Shown here: positions 1 to 8,511 of the stretch, in pieces
How the letters are laid out: every line of letters starts with the position of its first letter
How positions within the stretch are numbered: position 1 is the first letter of the stretch
Assembly: GCA_902805615.1 (NCBI GenBank)
Contig: CADCTQ010000385.1
Location: 1-32,790, forward strand
DNA: 32,790 nt
Direction: 5' to 3'
DNA from: an uncultured Cytophagales bacterium
Lineage (GTDB): Bacteria; Bacteroidota; Bacteroidia; Cytophagales; 172606-1
Program-made: the position numbers and the translations under genes
The notes under the pieces: generated by a model
The model's database searches: none
Seen by the model: only the letters and a program-made list of their open reading frames with translations
What the model was told of the DNA's origin: nothing

Positions 1-165
1 GGCATTGCCCCAAAAAGAACCAAAAAGGTCTAGGCCCAATGATGCTTCCCCCCACTGGGCTTACCCGCCCCTCGCCATTGGGCCGGGCCCACGCGCCGCG
101 ACACCACCGGTGCCGAAACAACGATACGGCCTCGTAACGAACTGTGCCCGCTCACTGCGTATCTA
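1..165 (-). repeat. Partial copy of a dispersed repeat, inverted relative to ~1540-1701, truncated by the window edge
   Basis: First 52 nt (ggcattgccccaaaaagaaccaaaaaggtctaggcccaatgatgcttccccc) are identical to the reverse complement of 1650-1701; similarity continues through cgcccctcgccattgggccgggcccacgcgccgcga. Confidence 0.85.
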
Positions 166-193
166 CTGCGTATCTACACACTGCCTCCCGGAA

Positions 194-216
194 GTGGTCA
201 GTAGGACACTGACCAC
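194..216. repeat. Small hairpin gtggtcagt-aggac-actgaccac
   Basis: 9-bp perfect inverted repeat, 5-nt loop; followed by a related hairpin at 247-269. Confidence 0.7.
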
Positions 217-246
217 GGCACGAAACCAGGCAAATACCCGCACGCC

Positions 247-269
247 GCCGTCAGTGTCTCACTGATGGC
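247..269. repeat. Small hairpin gccgtcagtg-tct-cactgatggc
   Basis: 10-bp stem (one G.T) with 3-nt loop; similar sequence in opposite orientation at ~32653-32690. Confidence 0.7.
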
Positions 270-334
270 TTTCAGACGAATTAATAGAAAATCTGAACAA
301 GTTCAATAGCAGTGAACACCCATCCGCCAGTTGC

Positions 335-1012
335 TCATTGCCCGGCGAGGCGGTTGATGTCGGCCGTTTCGAGTACGCGCACCGGCGACCCGTCCTGCAC
401 CGCGGCGATCATGGCTTTGCCGACGGCCCGCGTCGTGGTGACGCCCTTGGGGAAAACGGCTTTGATGACCGGGAACAGGGGGCCGACGACCTTGTAAATG
501 CGGTTGTAGAGCGGTGTGCTCGACTGGATGCCGTCCATGGGCTGGATGAAGCCCGGCCGGAACATGTAGGCGCTGCGGAAGGGCAGGGCCAGCAGGGCGT
601 TCTCAGTTTTTCCCTTCACGCGGGCCCACATGAGCCGGCCCTTTTCCCTGCCGTCCGTGCCCTGGCCGGATACGTAGCAGAAGGTCATGCCCGGGTTGAG
701 CCGCAGCAGGGTGGTGGCTACGTGGAGGGTCAGGTCGTAGGTCACGCGGTGGTAGTCAGCTTCTTTCATGCGGTAGGCGCTGGTGCCCAGGCAGAAATAG
801 CAGGCGTTGTACCCTTGCAGCTCCGCCTCGACGGACGAAAGGTCGTAGAAGTTGGGGTGGATCAGTTCGCGCAGCTTGGGGTGCTCCATGCCCAGCGGGC
901 GGCGGTTGAGGACCAGCACCCGGGTGACGGCCGGGTTTTGCAGGCATTCGAGCAGGACGCCTTTGCCGACCATCCCGGTGGCCCCGGTGATTATTGCCTT
1001 GATTTCCTGCAT
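335..1012 (-). CDS. NAD(P)-binding Rossmann-fold protein (NAD-dependent epimerase/HTATIP2-like)
   Basis: 225-aa ORF beginning MQEIKAIITGATGMVGKGVLLECLQNP; glycine-rich GATGMVGKG nucleotide-binding motif near the N-terminus. Confidence 0.88.
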   Translation of the reverse strand: MQEIKAIITGATGMVGKGVLLECLQNPAVTRVLVLNRRPLGMEHPKLRELIHPNFYDLSSVEAELQGYNACYFCLGTSAYRMKEADYHRVTYDLTLHVATTLLRLNPGMTFCYVSGQGTDGREKGRLMWARVKGKTENALLALPFRSAYMFRPGFIQPMDGIQSSTPLYNRIYKVVGPLFPVIKAVFPKGVTTTRAVGKAMIAAVQDGSPVRVLETADINRLAGQ

Positions 1013-1197
1013 CGGGTGCGCTGTGGGGAATGAGGTGAATACGGCGAGAAATATACGTTACCGGAATCGAAGTTTGCGCAATGGATTGAAAATAACTGTT
1101 GTACCGATCAATGACTTGAAGGTTCAACAGTTGCCGGTGCAGGATGGCAGGTTGCAGGCGGGTAACGGGTTGCAGGTAAATAAGATTGTAGTCAGGG

Positions 1198-1386
1198 AAA
1201 GTCCCGGAGGGACGCCCTGTCCCTGGCACGCGACATTTCCCTCGGGCAAGCGCTCCGCAGGAGTGACCTGTTCGCTGAAAACATTTGAACAGTACGCTCC
1301 TCCGGAGCTTGTGTCTGATGTGGCGGGCCTTGCTAGGAACAACACGCCCCTCCGGGGCTTCCGACAACGCTTCCTCCATTGCAGGG
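1198..1386. repeat. Cluster of short palindromic repeats (tcccggaggga / ctccggag / cccctccgggg type)
   Basis: gtcccggagggac, gctcctccggagc, gcccctccggggc cores with ttgctaggaac linkers; same family as 8512-8942. Confidence 0.75.
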
Positions 1387-1478
1387 GGCGTATCTCGAAA
1401 AGCCGGATTACAATGGAATGGGTAGGGCTTCTCCCACCCATCCCCGCCAAACGATGCGTCCTGTCATGCTGACGAAGG

Positions 1479-1806
1479 GTATGTGATCAGCGCCTTCCCT
1501 TGCGGGTATGCAGTGAGCAGCCAGGCAGTGAGCAGGCGCCCTTACGCGCTGGTATCGTTCTTTCCTTACGCACCCGTATCGTATCCCCGGCACCGGTGGA
1601 GTCGCGGCGCGTGGGCCCGGCCCAATGGCGAGGGGCGGGTTGGTCAGCGGGGGGAAGCATCATTGGGCCTAGACCTTTTTGGTTCTTTTTGGGGCAATGC
1701 CAAAAAGAACAAACTCCACTTACGCTTCACCAACCAATCCCCATCCTATCTCCACCCATGCTGTTACCACCCCTCACATTACCACCCATATACGCTAAGC
1801 ACATAC
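1479..1806. mobile_element. MITE-like non-autonomous insertion (328 bp) with imperfect TIRs and 8-bp TSD
   Basis: Left end gtatgtgatcagcg, right end cgctaagcacatac (11/14 inverted match); flanked by direct repeat gacgaagg at 1471-1478 and 1807-1814; empty-site homolog at 2871-2878; no transposase ORF. Confidence 0.72.
1680..1710. repeat. Hairpin gttctttttgg-ggcaatg-ccaaaaagaac inside the MITE-like insertion
   Basis: 11-bp inverted repeat around ggcaatg. Confidence 0.7.
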
Positions 1807-2064
1807 GACGAAGGAAGCATCTTGCACACGAATGAACTACCGGTGTGACCATCCCAACAATACGGGTTTTTGTACCGGATGCTTCGCAAGCCCAGCATGA
1901 GGAGCACGGCGTCTGGCGGGGAAACGTGGAAAGGTCTCTTTTATGCCATCCATTGAATCGTTATGGGACGGGATAAGGCGTCCGCGCGCCAACCCGTGGA
2001 AAGGAGGCATCCACGCCTGAATCTGACCAGGATGTTTGGAATGACAAGCTTTTGCAGAACGCCT

Positions 2065-2691
2065 TTAATCGTCCGTTTTGTCGGTTTTGGGCGGCCGGGC
2101 CTTTTCGAACAGCGTGAAGACCAGCGCAAACACCACCCCGCTGATGACCGTCATCCACACGGCGGGAGAGCCGGTTTCGCCCATTGCAATGGCCACCGCC
2201 GGGTTGAGAATGCCGTTGCTCAGCAACAGGCCGGCCAGCAAGGCCCCGCCCACGGCAATGCCGCTCCCGGACTTGGATACTTTGTTCTCGGTGGTGGCCG
2301 CTACCGTAAGCATCAGGATGCCGAAGCCCAGGAACTCGGCCCCGGGGCTGCCGGCCTGGTAATCGTCGGCCAGTTTGCCCACCCACTCCTGGGCGGCCAC
2401 GAAGCGGGCCAGCAGGGCGCCGGCAATCTGCACCACGATGTAGATCAGTCCCTCGATGAGGGGGAAGCGGCGGCTTGCCACCAGGCCCACCGTCACGGCC
2501 GGGTTGATGTGACAGCCCGACAGGCCGCCGATGGCGTACACGAACACCAGCAGGGTAAGGCCCACCGCGTAGGCCGTGGTCGGCGCGGCAACCGTCAGGG
2601 CAACCAGCGTCAGGAAAAAGGTGCCGGTAAACTCGGCCAGGGCGGCAAACAGGGACTGGCTGGTAAATGCACTCTCGGGCGACTTGCTCAT
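2065..2691 (-). CDS. Aquaporin / MIP-family channel, short form
   Basis: 208 aa, hydrophobic; two NPA boxes, SGCHINPAVT and ILNPAVAIAMG. Confidence 0.9.
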   Translation of the reverse strand: MSKSPESAFTSQSLFAALAEFTGTFFLTLVALTVAAPTTAYAVGLTLLVFVYAIGGLSGCHINPAVTVGLVASRRFPLIEGLIYIVVQIAGALLARFVAAQEWVGKLADDYQAGSPGAEFLGFGILMLTVAATTENKVSKSGSGIAVGGALLAGLLLSNGILNPAVAIAMGETGSPAVWMTVISGVVFALVFTLFEKARPPKTDKTDD

Positions 2692-2845
2692 GACGGGTTG
2701 GCCGTTGTTTGGGAACCCTTAACGGAAAATGCGGTAAACCGGCTACTCCGGAAAAGACGAATTTTGAAAATACGGGTATATACGGAGCATGCCAGCCGGG
2801 AAAGAATGCGAGGGAAGGCATCGCCAGATCAACCCTTGCCGGTAT

Positions 2846-3016
2846 CCCCGCCAAACGCCGTGTTTGTCATGCTGACGAAGGAAGCATCTAGCACTTGAAT
2901 GAACTGCATATGTGACGATCCTGATGATACGGGCCTTTGCTGGGGATGCTTTGGGATGCTTCCCTACTGGTCAGATGCTTCCTTCGTCAGCATGAGGAGC
3001 ACGGCGTTTGGCGGGG
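2846..3016. repeat. Dispersed repeat R1 copy 2 (complete, uninterrupted)
   Basis: 44-nt arms at 2846-2889 and 2973-3016 are inverted with 41/44 matches (ccccgccaaacgccgtg....tcatgctgacgaaggaagcatct). Confidence 0.85.
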
Positions 3017-3145
3017 ATGCGTGGGGAATCAGCAAGCAGATGCCTCCGGCAAATACGGATGGGACGGCTGTTGCCCCGGGAAAAGTCAACGGAGGAATGG
3101 GTAACGCGGATTGGGTGGTTACGCGGTCCGGGTGGAGATGAGCCG

Positions 3146-4477
3146 TCAGCCGGCCCGGAAAAATGCCCGGAACGTGGAGCCTTGGTCGGGGGTGCTCTCC
3201 ACCTCCACCCTGCCCCCGGCGTTCTGGAGGATTTTCTTGACCATGTACAGGCCGATGCCCGAGCCTTCCACGTGGTCGTGCAGGCGGCCGAAGAGGGTGA
3301 ACAGCTTCTGGTCATTGCTCAGGTCCATGCCCAGCCCGTTGTCTTCCACCGACAGCACCACGAACTTGCCCACCGCGTAGCAGCCCACCCGCACGCGCGG
3401 CGGCCGTTCGGGCGAGGCGTACTTGATGGCGTTGCTGACGAAGTTATAGACCACCGACCGCAGGTGCTTTTCGGCGAACCGCACCGACGGGCAGCCCGCC
3501 GTGTGGAGTTCCAGGTGGGCCCCGGCGGCGGCAACCTGCTGGGCCAGGTCCAACTGCACTTCCTGCACCACCCGGTGCAGGTCTACCCGCGTGAGGGGCT
3601 GGTCGGACTCCTGCTGGAGCTTGGCAATTTCCATCAGGCTGCCGATGGTCTTTTTGAACCGGCCCACCGAGTCGCTGATGAGGCCCGTGATCTCGCGTAC
3701 CGATTCGAGTTCGAGGCATTCGGCGGGGAGCTTTTTGAGCAGCACCTGCATGAGCCCCTCGATGTTGAGAATGGGCGCCTTCAGGTCGTGGGAAGCCGTG
3801 TAGACGAAATTTTCCAGGTCGCCGTTGAGGTGCGAGAGTTGGGCGTTGGTGTTGACCAGCTCCTCGTTGGAGGCCGATATTTCCTCGCCGGCCGCGTGCA
3901 TTTCTTCGCTGGCGGCGGCGAGTTCTTCGTTGGTCACGGCCAGTTCCTCGTTGAGGCGCTGCAACTCCATTTCGCGTTCGGCGAGGGCAAGCACGGTGCG
4001 GCGGCTCACGGTGATGTCGCGCAGGATCACGGTAAAGCCGCGCAGCTGGCCGTCCGCGTCGAGGAGAGGAAACACTTTGCCGAAGGCCCAGAAGGCGCTG
4101 CCGTCCTTGCGTTGGAGTTCGCGTTCACTCACGGCCGGTCCGCTGTCGCGGGCCGCGCGCAGTTCGCCTTCGAAGGCCCCCGGCCGCCCGTCGGGTCCCG
4201 CAAACAGGAGGGCCGCCGGCCGGCCGATCATTTCGCCTTCGGCGTAGCCCAGCAGGCGTTCCGAAGCCCCGTTCCAACTGCTTACCTCGCCGGCCACGTT
4301 GGTGGTGAACACGGCGTAGTCTTCCAGGCTTTCCACCACCTGCCGGAAAAATTCGTCGTCCATCCGGAACCGCTGGTGTACGCCCCCCGCGGCCCCGTCG
4401 GAGAGGCGGTGGGAATACGTGCCCTGTTGCGTCTGTTTAGGCAGGGAGGACGGGTCAACGGGCAATTCTTCGCTCAT
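3146..4477 (-). CDS. PAS-domain sensor histidine kinase
   Basis: PAS-like region (FFRQVVESLEDYAVFTTNVAGEVSSWNGASERLLGY), H-box YTASHDLKAPI, HATPase N/G boxes (NFVSNAIKYA, VEDNGLGMD, GSGIGLYMVKKI). Start set to ATG at 4477 (MSEELPV). Confidence 0.93.
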   Translation of the reverse strand: MSEELPVDPSSLPKQTQQGTYSHRLSDGAAGGVHQRFRMDDEFFRQVVESLEDYAVFTTNVAGEVSSWNGASERLLGYAEGEMIGRPAALLFAGPDGRPGAFEGELRAARDSGPAVSERELQRKDGSAFWAFGKVFPLLDADGQLRGFTVILRDITVSRRTVLALAEREMELQRLNEELAVTNEELAAASEEMHAAGEEISASNEELVNTNAQLSHLNGDLENFVYTASHDLKAPILNIEGLMQVLLKKLPAECLELESVREITGLISDSVGRFKKTIGSLMEIAKLQQESDQPLTRVDLHRVVQEVQLDLAQQVAAAGAHLELHTAGCPSVRFAEKHLRSVVYNFVSNAIKYASPERPPRVRVGCYAVGKFVVLSVEDNGLGMDLSNDQKLFTLFGRLHDHVEGSGIGLYMVKKILQNAGGRVEVESTPDQGSTFRAFFRAG

Positions 4478-4508
4478 GGGCAATACGATAGGTAAAATCC
4501 GGCACCTG

Positions 4509-4970
4509 CTATTTTCCGCCTTCGGCCAGCTTTACGTGCACGGCAGTAGGGCCCTTGGGGCCGGAGCCTACTTCGAAAGTTACTTTGTCTTTCTCCTTCA
4601 CCTGGTGGGCAAGCCCGGTCACGTGCACGAACAGGCTTTCCTGCGTCTGGTGATCCTTGATGAAGCCGTACCCTTTGGATTCGTTGAAGAACGTGACCGT
4701 GCCGGTGCGGATGGCCAGGGCGGGGTCGGCCGGCAACTGCTTGGCAATGCCGATCTGGATGTTTTCCTGCTTGATGACTCTCTTTTTGGTCGGGTCGGGC
4801 GGCGTGGAAGTAATGTTGCCGTTGTCGTCCACGTAGGCCATCATGTCTTCGAGGCTGGTGCCTTTGGACTGGGCCTTGCGGTCCTCTTTCTTTTGCTCTT
4901 TGTCCTGCCGGGTCTGCTGGCGTTTCTTTTCGCGTTCTTTCTTGTTAAAAGTCATTTGTGATTTTGCCAT
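4509..4970 (-). CDS. Cold-shock-domain protein with charged N-terminal extension
   Basis: MAKSQMTFNKKEREKKRQQ... then CSD RTGTVTFFNESKGYGFIKDHQTQESLFVHVTGL. Confidence 0.9.
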   Translation of the reverse strand: MAKSQMTFNKKEREKKRQQTRQDKEQKKEDRKAQSKGTSLEDMMAYVDDNGNITSTPPDPTKKRVIKQENIQIGIAKQLPADPALAIRTGTVTFFNESKGYGFIKDHQTQESLFVHVTGLAHQVKEKDKVTFEVGSGPKGPTAVHVKLAEGGK

Positions 4971-5048
4971 AGGTATCCTTGGGGGTTTTGTTTGAAATAG
5001 GGGAATCAATAATACGGGAACGAGCCTAACAGGGATTTATCAATTGCA

Positions 5049-5330
5049 TCAGTAGCCTTCCGGCTTTACGCTGGCGTCGAGTTCTTCCACCACGTTCCAG
5101 AGGCGGTGAAACTCCGTCCAGTCGTCGTGGATCACGGTGCGGGTGCCGGCGATTACGGTGCATTCGTGGCCGATGCCGGTGAGCCCGTTGATGACCTGGA
5201 TTTCGACCAGGATGTACTTGGAAACCGGGTGCTGGGCGAAGGTAATGTCGTAGGTCTTCTGGAGCACGGAGATGAATCCACCCGAGCCGGGGCCGGTCAA
5301 TGCGTTCTTGAGTTTGGCTTTTGCTTTCAT
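5049..5330 (-). CDS. Hypothetical protein (~93 aa)
   Basis: MKAKAKLKNALTGPGSGGFISVLQKTYDITFAQHP...; internal ATG at 5330 preferred over the longer ORF. Confidence 0.6.
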   Translation of the reverse strand: MKAKAKLKNALTGPGSGGFISVLQKTYDITFAQHPVSKYILVEIQVINGLTGIGHECTVIAGTRTVIHDDWTEFHRLWNVVEELDASVKPEGY

Positions 5331-5579
5331 GGGGTTCGCTTGTAAAGTGCTACCGGGGTTAGCTGGTCGTTTTCCGGGACCAGGATGCTTGAAAAAAGGC
5401 GGGCTAACGGGAGCTGAACGGTTCCGGTTCTTTAAACGCAAGCGGCAAAGAGAGGAGAAGAAAAGCGCCGGAGGATTAAACCGCGGGTAATGCGTATTGT
5501 AAAGGTAATGCTTTTATTTACCAACCCGGCATGGTGCATTTAAGTTTCTTGCACCGGCAAAGTATTTGGCGTCAGAAAG

Positions 5580-5648
5580 CGGGCGGATAACGCCTCTGTA
5601 CGAAGTATTTAGCCGCGTGCGGCAGAGTCTGCCAACTTAATCCGCCCG
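5580..5648. other. Structured intergenic segment, possible ncRNA or leader
   Basis: Outer stem cgggcggat (5580-5588) / atccgcccg (5640-5648); internal hairpins gccgc-gt-gcggc and ggcag-agt-ctgcc. Confidence 0.35.
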
Positions 5649-5818
5649 TTTGCGTTCAGGTCTGCGGGTACCTTTCTCCCAATCTTTCGCATTGTGCCGG
5701 CCGGCGTCTCTCCCTTGCCCGACCGGCTCCCGGTCCGAATCATTGCCTTTCGGCGCCTGCCTTTCCCGGGCACTACCTCTATTCATCATCCGTACTCCCT
5801 ATTAAACCAACCAGCCTT

Positions 5819-6256
5819 ATGGCCTCCCCCGTTAAAAGCCGCCTGCAATCCAGCAACCTGATCTCCATCCACCACCCCAACGTTGACCGGGTGAAAAAAG
5901 CCCTGGCCCTGGCCGGCGAAACCGGGGACTGGCACCTGTTGCGGGAGATGATGGCCCGCGAACTGACGGCGCACGTGCCCGGCAACGGTCCCAACGCCGG
6001 CCAGTGGCCCCGCGACGAATGGCTCAGCGAACTCTCGCGCCTGGCGGCCGACCCGGGCGAACGCATTACCATCACGCCGACCTACGTGGCCGGCAACGAC
6101 GACCTGGTGATGCTCTTCAACCGGGTGACGGCCCAGCGCAACGGCCTGCGGCACGTGCAACTGGTGGCCGAAACGTGGCGCTTCGCCAACGGCCAGTGCG
6201 TGGAGGTGTGGGACCACTACACCGACGAAAGCGCCTGGAACGAATTCTGGGCGTAG
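5819..6256 (+). CDS. SnoaL/NTF2-like protein
   Basis: 145 aa; VKKALALAGETGDWHLLREMMARELTAHVPG ... CVEVWDHYTDESAWNEFWA resembles the SnoaL-like fold pattern. Confidence 0.75.
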   Translation: MASPVKSRLQSSNLISIHHPNVDRVKKALALAGETGDWHLLREMMARELTAHVPGNGPNAGQWPRDEWLSELSRLAADPGERITITPTYVAGNDDLVMLFNRVTAQRNGLRHVQLVAETWRFANGQCVEVWDHYTDESAWNEFWA

Positions 6257-6280
6257 GCGCAACCCCCTGGTACCCTTCTT

Positions 6281-6598
6281 ATGATCCTTTTCTTCACTGT
6301 TTCCTCCGCGGCGCCCCCGGGCAAAAAGAACCTGCTTATGCAGGCGCTGCCCTACGACCGGGACGTCGTGCTGGCGGCAATCAAAACGATCACCTCGCGG
6401 ATCGGCAACGTCCGGTGCCCCGTGCACAGCCGGTCGGTCGGGTTCATCACGTTTACCTTCAAGGGCGAACTGTTGACGTGCGTGGTCAGTACGTGCTGCT
6501 CGATGGTGGGACCGGTGCTCGAATTGTACATGGACAATTCGGGCTACTCGTACCGGCTCTTTTTCCGCTCCGAAAACGACGCCTGGAAGTGGAACTAG
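6281..6598 (+). CDS. Hypothetical protein
   Basis: 105-aa ORF (MILFFTVSSAAPPGKKNLLMQALPYDRDVVLAAIK...) directly downstream of 5819-6256. Confidence 0.6.
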   Translation: MILFFTVSSAAPPGKKNLLMQALPYDRDVVLAAIKTITSRIGNVRCPVHSRSVGFITFTFKGELLTCVVSTCCSMVGPVLELYMDNSGYSYRLFFRSENDAWKWN

Positions 6599-6837
6599 CC
6601 CGGCCCCCCATTGTGCCGGTGTAAAAAGGGGTGGTGGGTCATCCCCTCCCCGGTAGTTATTTTCAAACATTTTCGAATTATTTTCACCCGCTTCCGGGTC
6701 CGTAAAAGGGCCAATAGATGACCTGGGGGCACATTTCGGAGGGGCGGCACGTACTGCGGGAGCAGAATCGGGCGGTTTGGCAGGAGCCGCGGCGAAACCC
6801 GGTGGAACTATAATTCCGCCCCGGCGTTATCCCCTCA

Positions 6838-6859
6838 GTGTACTTAACAACTTGTACAC
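6838..6859. promoter_or_regulatory. Palindrome gtgtac-N10-gtacac in csp leader/promoter
   Basis: agtgtacttaacaacttgtacac, 22 nt before the csp ATG; matching element upstream of the csp at 10244. Confidence 0.6.
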
Positions 6860-6881
6860 GTAACAACACAACACAACACAA

Positions 6882-7073
6882 ATGCAATCAGGTACAGTAA
6901 AGTTTTTTAATGAAACGAAAGGATTCGGCTTCATTACCACCGACGGATCCAATCAGGACATTTTCGTTCACGTTTCGGGTCTGGTAGACGAAATCCGGGA
7001 AAACGACAAAGTCAATTTCCAGGTAGAACAAGGTCGCAAAGGACCCAATGCCGTGAACGTAACGTTAGCCTAG
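6882..7073 (+). CDS. Cold-shock protein (CspA family)
   Basis: 63 aa MQSGTVKFFNETKGFGFITTDGSNQDIFVHVSGL. Confidence 0.97.
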   Translation: MQSGTVKFFNETKGFGFITTDGSNQDIFVHVSGLVDEIRENDKVNFQVEQGRKGPNAVNVTLA

Positions 7074-7099
7074 TATAACCCCTTATATTAGCTTTACCG

Positions 7100-7125
7100 A
7101 AAGCCCTGCGAAGGGCTTTTTTTAT
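7100..7125 (+). terminator. Rho-independent terminator of csp
   Basis: aaagccct-gcga-agggcttttttta hairpin plus T-run. Confidence 0.85.
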
Positions 7126-7196
7126 TACTCCCTGGGCGCACCCGGTCACGCTTCGCCCGGGTTCCCGGCCATTTTTTTCTCCCGCTGCCCGGCTCC

Positions 7197-7412
7197 TTAC
7201 TTGTTTTTCAACGTCCGCAGGGCCACGGCAATGTTGTGCTGGCTTTCGGCCACCGCTTCGGCTACTTCGGACTGAATGCGCCGGGCGTCCTCGCCGATCT
7301 GGTGACTCTGGGCCAGGATGAGGTGAGATTGCCGAAGGCTTTCCTGCATCTCGCGGTGCTGTTGTGCAAGGTGAAGCATCAGGCGGGTGAATGAATCCGG
7401 GGTGGTGGACAT
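7197..7412 (-). CDS. Hypothetical small helical protein
   Basis: 71 aa, MSTTPDSFTRLMLHLAQQHREMQESLRQSHLILAQSHQIGEDARR..., amphipathic/coiled-coil-like. Confidence 0.6.
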   Translation of the reverse strand: MSTTPDSFTRLMLHLAQQHREMQESLRQSHLILAQSHQIGEDARRIQSEVAEAVAESQHNIAVALRTLKNK

Positions 7413-7730
7413 GGAAGGAAAGAAAAACGGTGAAAACGAAGTACGAATTCCCTTTTTCTAACCTTTGATGCTTGCCGGGCAGGAAAACTTAAAAGACGGT
7501 CAGGGTGACCTGGAAATGTGTCGCTGCCTAAACTAACGCATCGCCCCGGAATAAGTGCCTGAATTACAAATATTTATTTTTTTGTGATGGGCATTTGCCG
7601 TACCCGCGGAATACTACGTAGGGACCGGAGTGGCGTAATCCCGTATTTGTCGCGATGGCCGGGGTTATTCGGAATGAAAATATTTGTACCAGCATCTGCA
7701 CCCGGTTGCGCGATTGCCCTCACCTGACTT

Positions 7731-8117
7731 ATGAATAAAAATATCCCGACGATCAAGGTTCAGATTCTCGACCCGCTGGAGGGGGTGATCTGCACTTTTT
7801 CCTGCAAGGGCGTGCCGGAAGGCGAAACCCTGTTGCAGTCCTTGATTGCCCAACCCGAAAATGCGTCTTACATCCTGCGCCTGCTGGGTGCCGACGGGGC
7901 GTGCCTGCAACAGTGGCCCCAGGCGCCAAAGGCCGCGTTCAATCCCAGCCCCGTGAAGACGCCCGAATTGTACCGGCTCTTCAAGCAGATGGAATGCGTG
8001 TTGCGCGACAGCAAAGAAACGATTGCCCTCAGCGAGACCCTCTGCGACCGGAGCCGTCAGTTGATGCAGCAGTTGCCGCCTCTACGCGCACGGACCAAAA
8101 ACAAACCCGCCCGGTAA
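7731..8117 (+). CDS. Hypothetical protein
   Basis: 128 aa MNKNIPTIKVQILDPLEGVICTFSCKGVPEGETLLQ...; terminator ~100 nt downstream. Confidence 0.7.
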   Translation: MNKNIPTIKVQILDPLEGVICTFSCKGVPEGETLLQSLIAQPENASYILRLLGADGACLQQWPQAPKAAFNPSPVKTPELYRLFKQMECVLRDSKETIALSETLCDRSRQLMQQLPPLRARTKNKPAR

Positions 8118-8219
8118 ACGGCTTTTTGGTTGGTTCTGCCCGCCTGACGGCACCCGCGTTGCTTTTAGCACATAACGCGGGAGGGTAGCTGCCCGGAACG
8201 CGGAAGTACCGGACGGACA

Positions 8220-8254
8220 AAAAAAAGGGTGCCCCAACGGAGCACCCTTTTTCT
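8220..8254 (+). terminator. Rho-independent terminator (bidirectional-looking)
   Basis: aaaaaagggtgc-cccaacgga-gcacccttttt. Confidence 0.85.
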
Positions 8255-8511
8255 GTTTATTCGTTGTCTTTCAGCTTCCAGGAGGTGATCCAGCGTGAAG
8301 CGAAAGCGTTACTTCTCCATTATATCCTATCCCATCCTTATCCTATCCTTGCTTTTCAAAAGTCTTACTGTGCATCTATGTTCGTTCCCTGCCCTCGTGC
8401 CTTGTGGAGCTATGTACGGACGGCCCGTTCCGTAAGTTGCACGCTTCACGAAGAAAAGAGATATGCCCTTAGTGGAAGTGGCGCCTTTGATGAAGTAGTG
8501 ATGAAGTAGCG

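Larger units (their letters stand above)
1442..1921. repeat. Dispersed repeat R1 copy 1 (ccccgccaaacg...ggcgggg), interrupted by the 328-bp insertion at 1479-1806
   Basis: 1442-1478 and 1807-1921 align with 2846-3016; the homology is interrupted only by 1479-1806. Confidence 0.8.

Noticed and set aside
5-265. 86-aa ORF at the window start
   Set aside because: Lies in the dispersed repeat and hairpin region; repeat-derived, no protein-like features.
3008-4495. 495-aa plus-strand ORF over the PAS kinase
   Set aside because: Shadow ORF; the minus-strand kinase is unambiguous.
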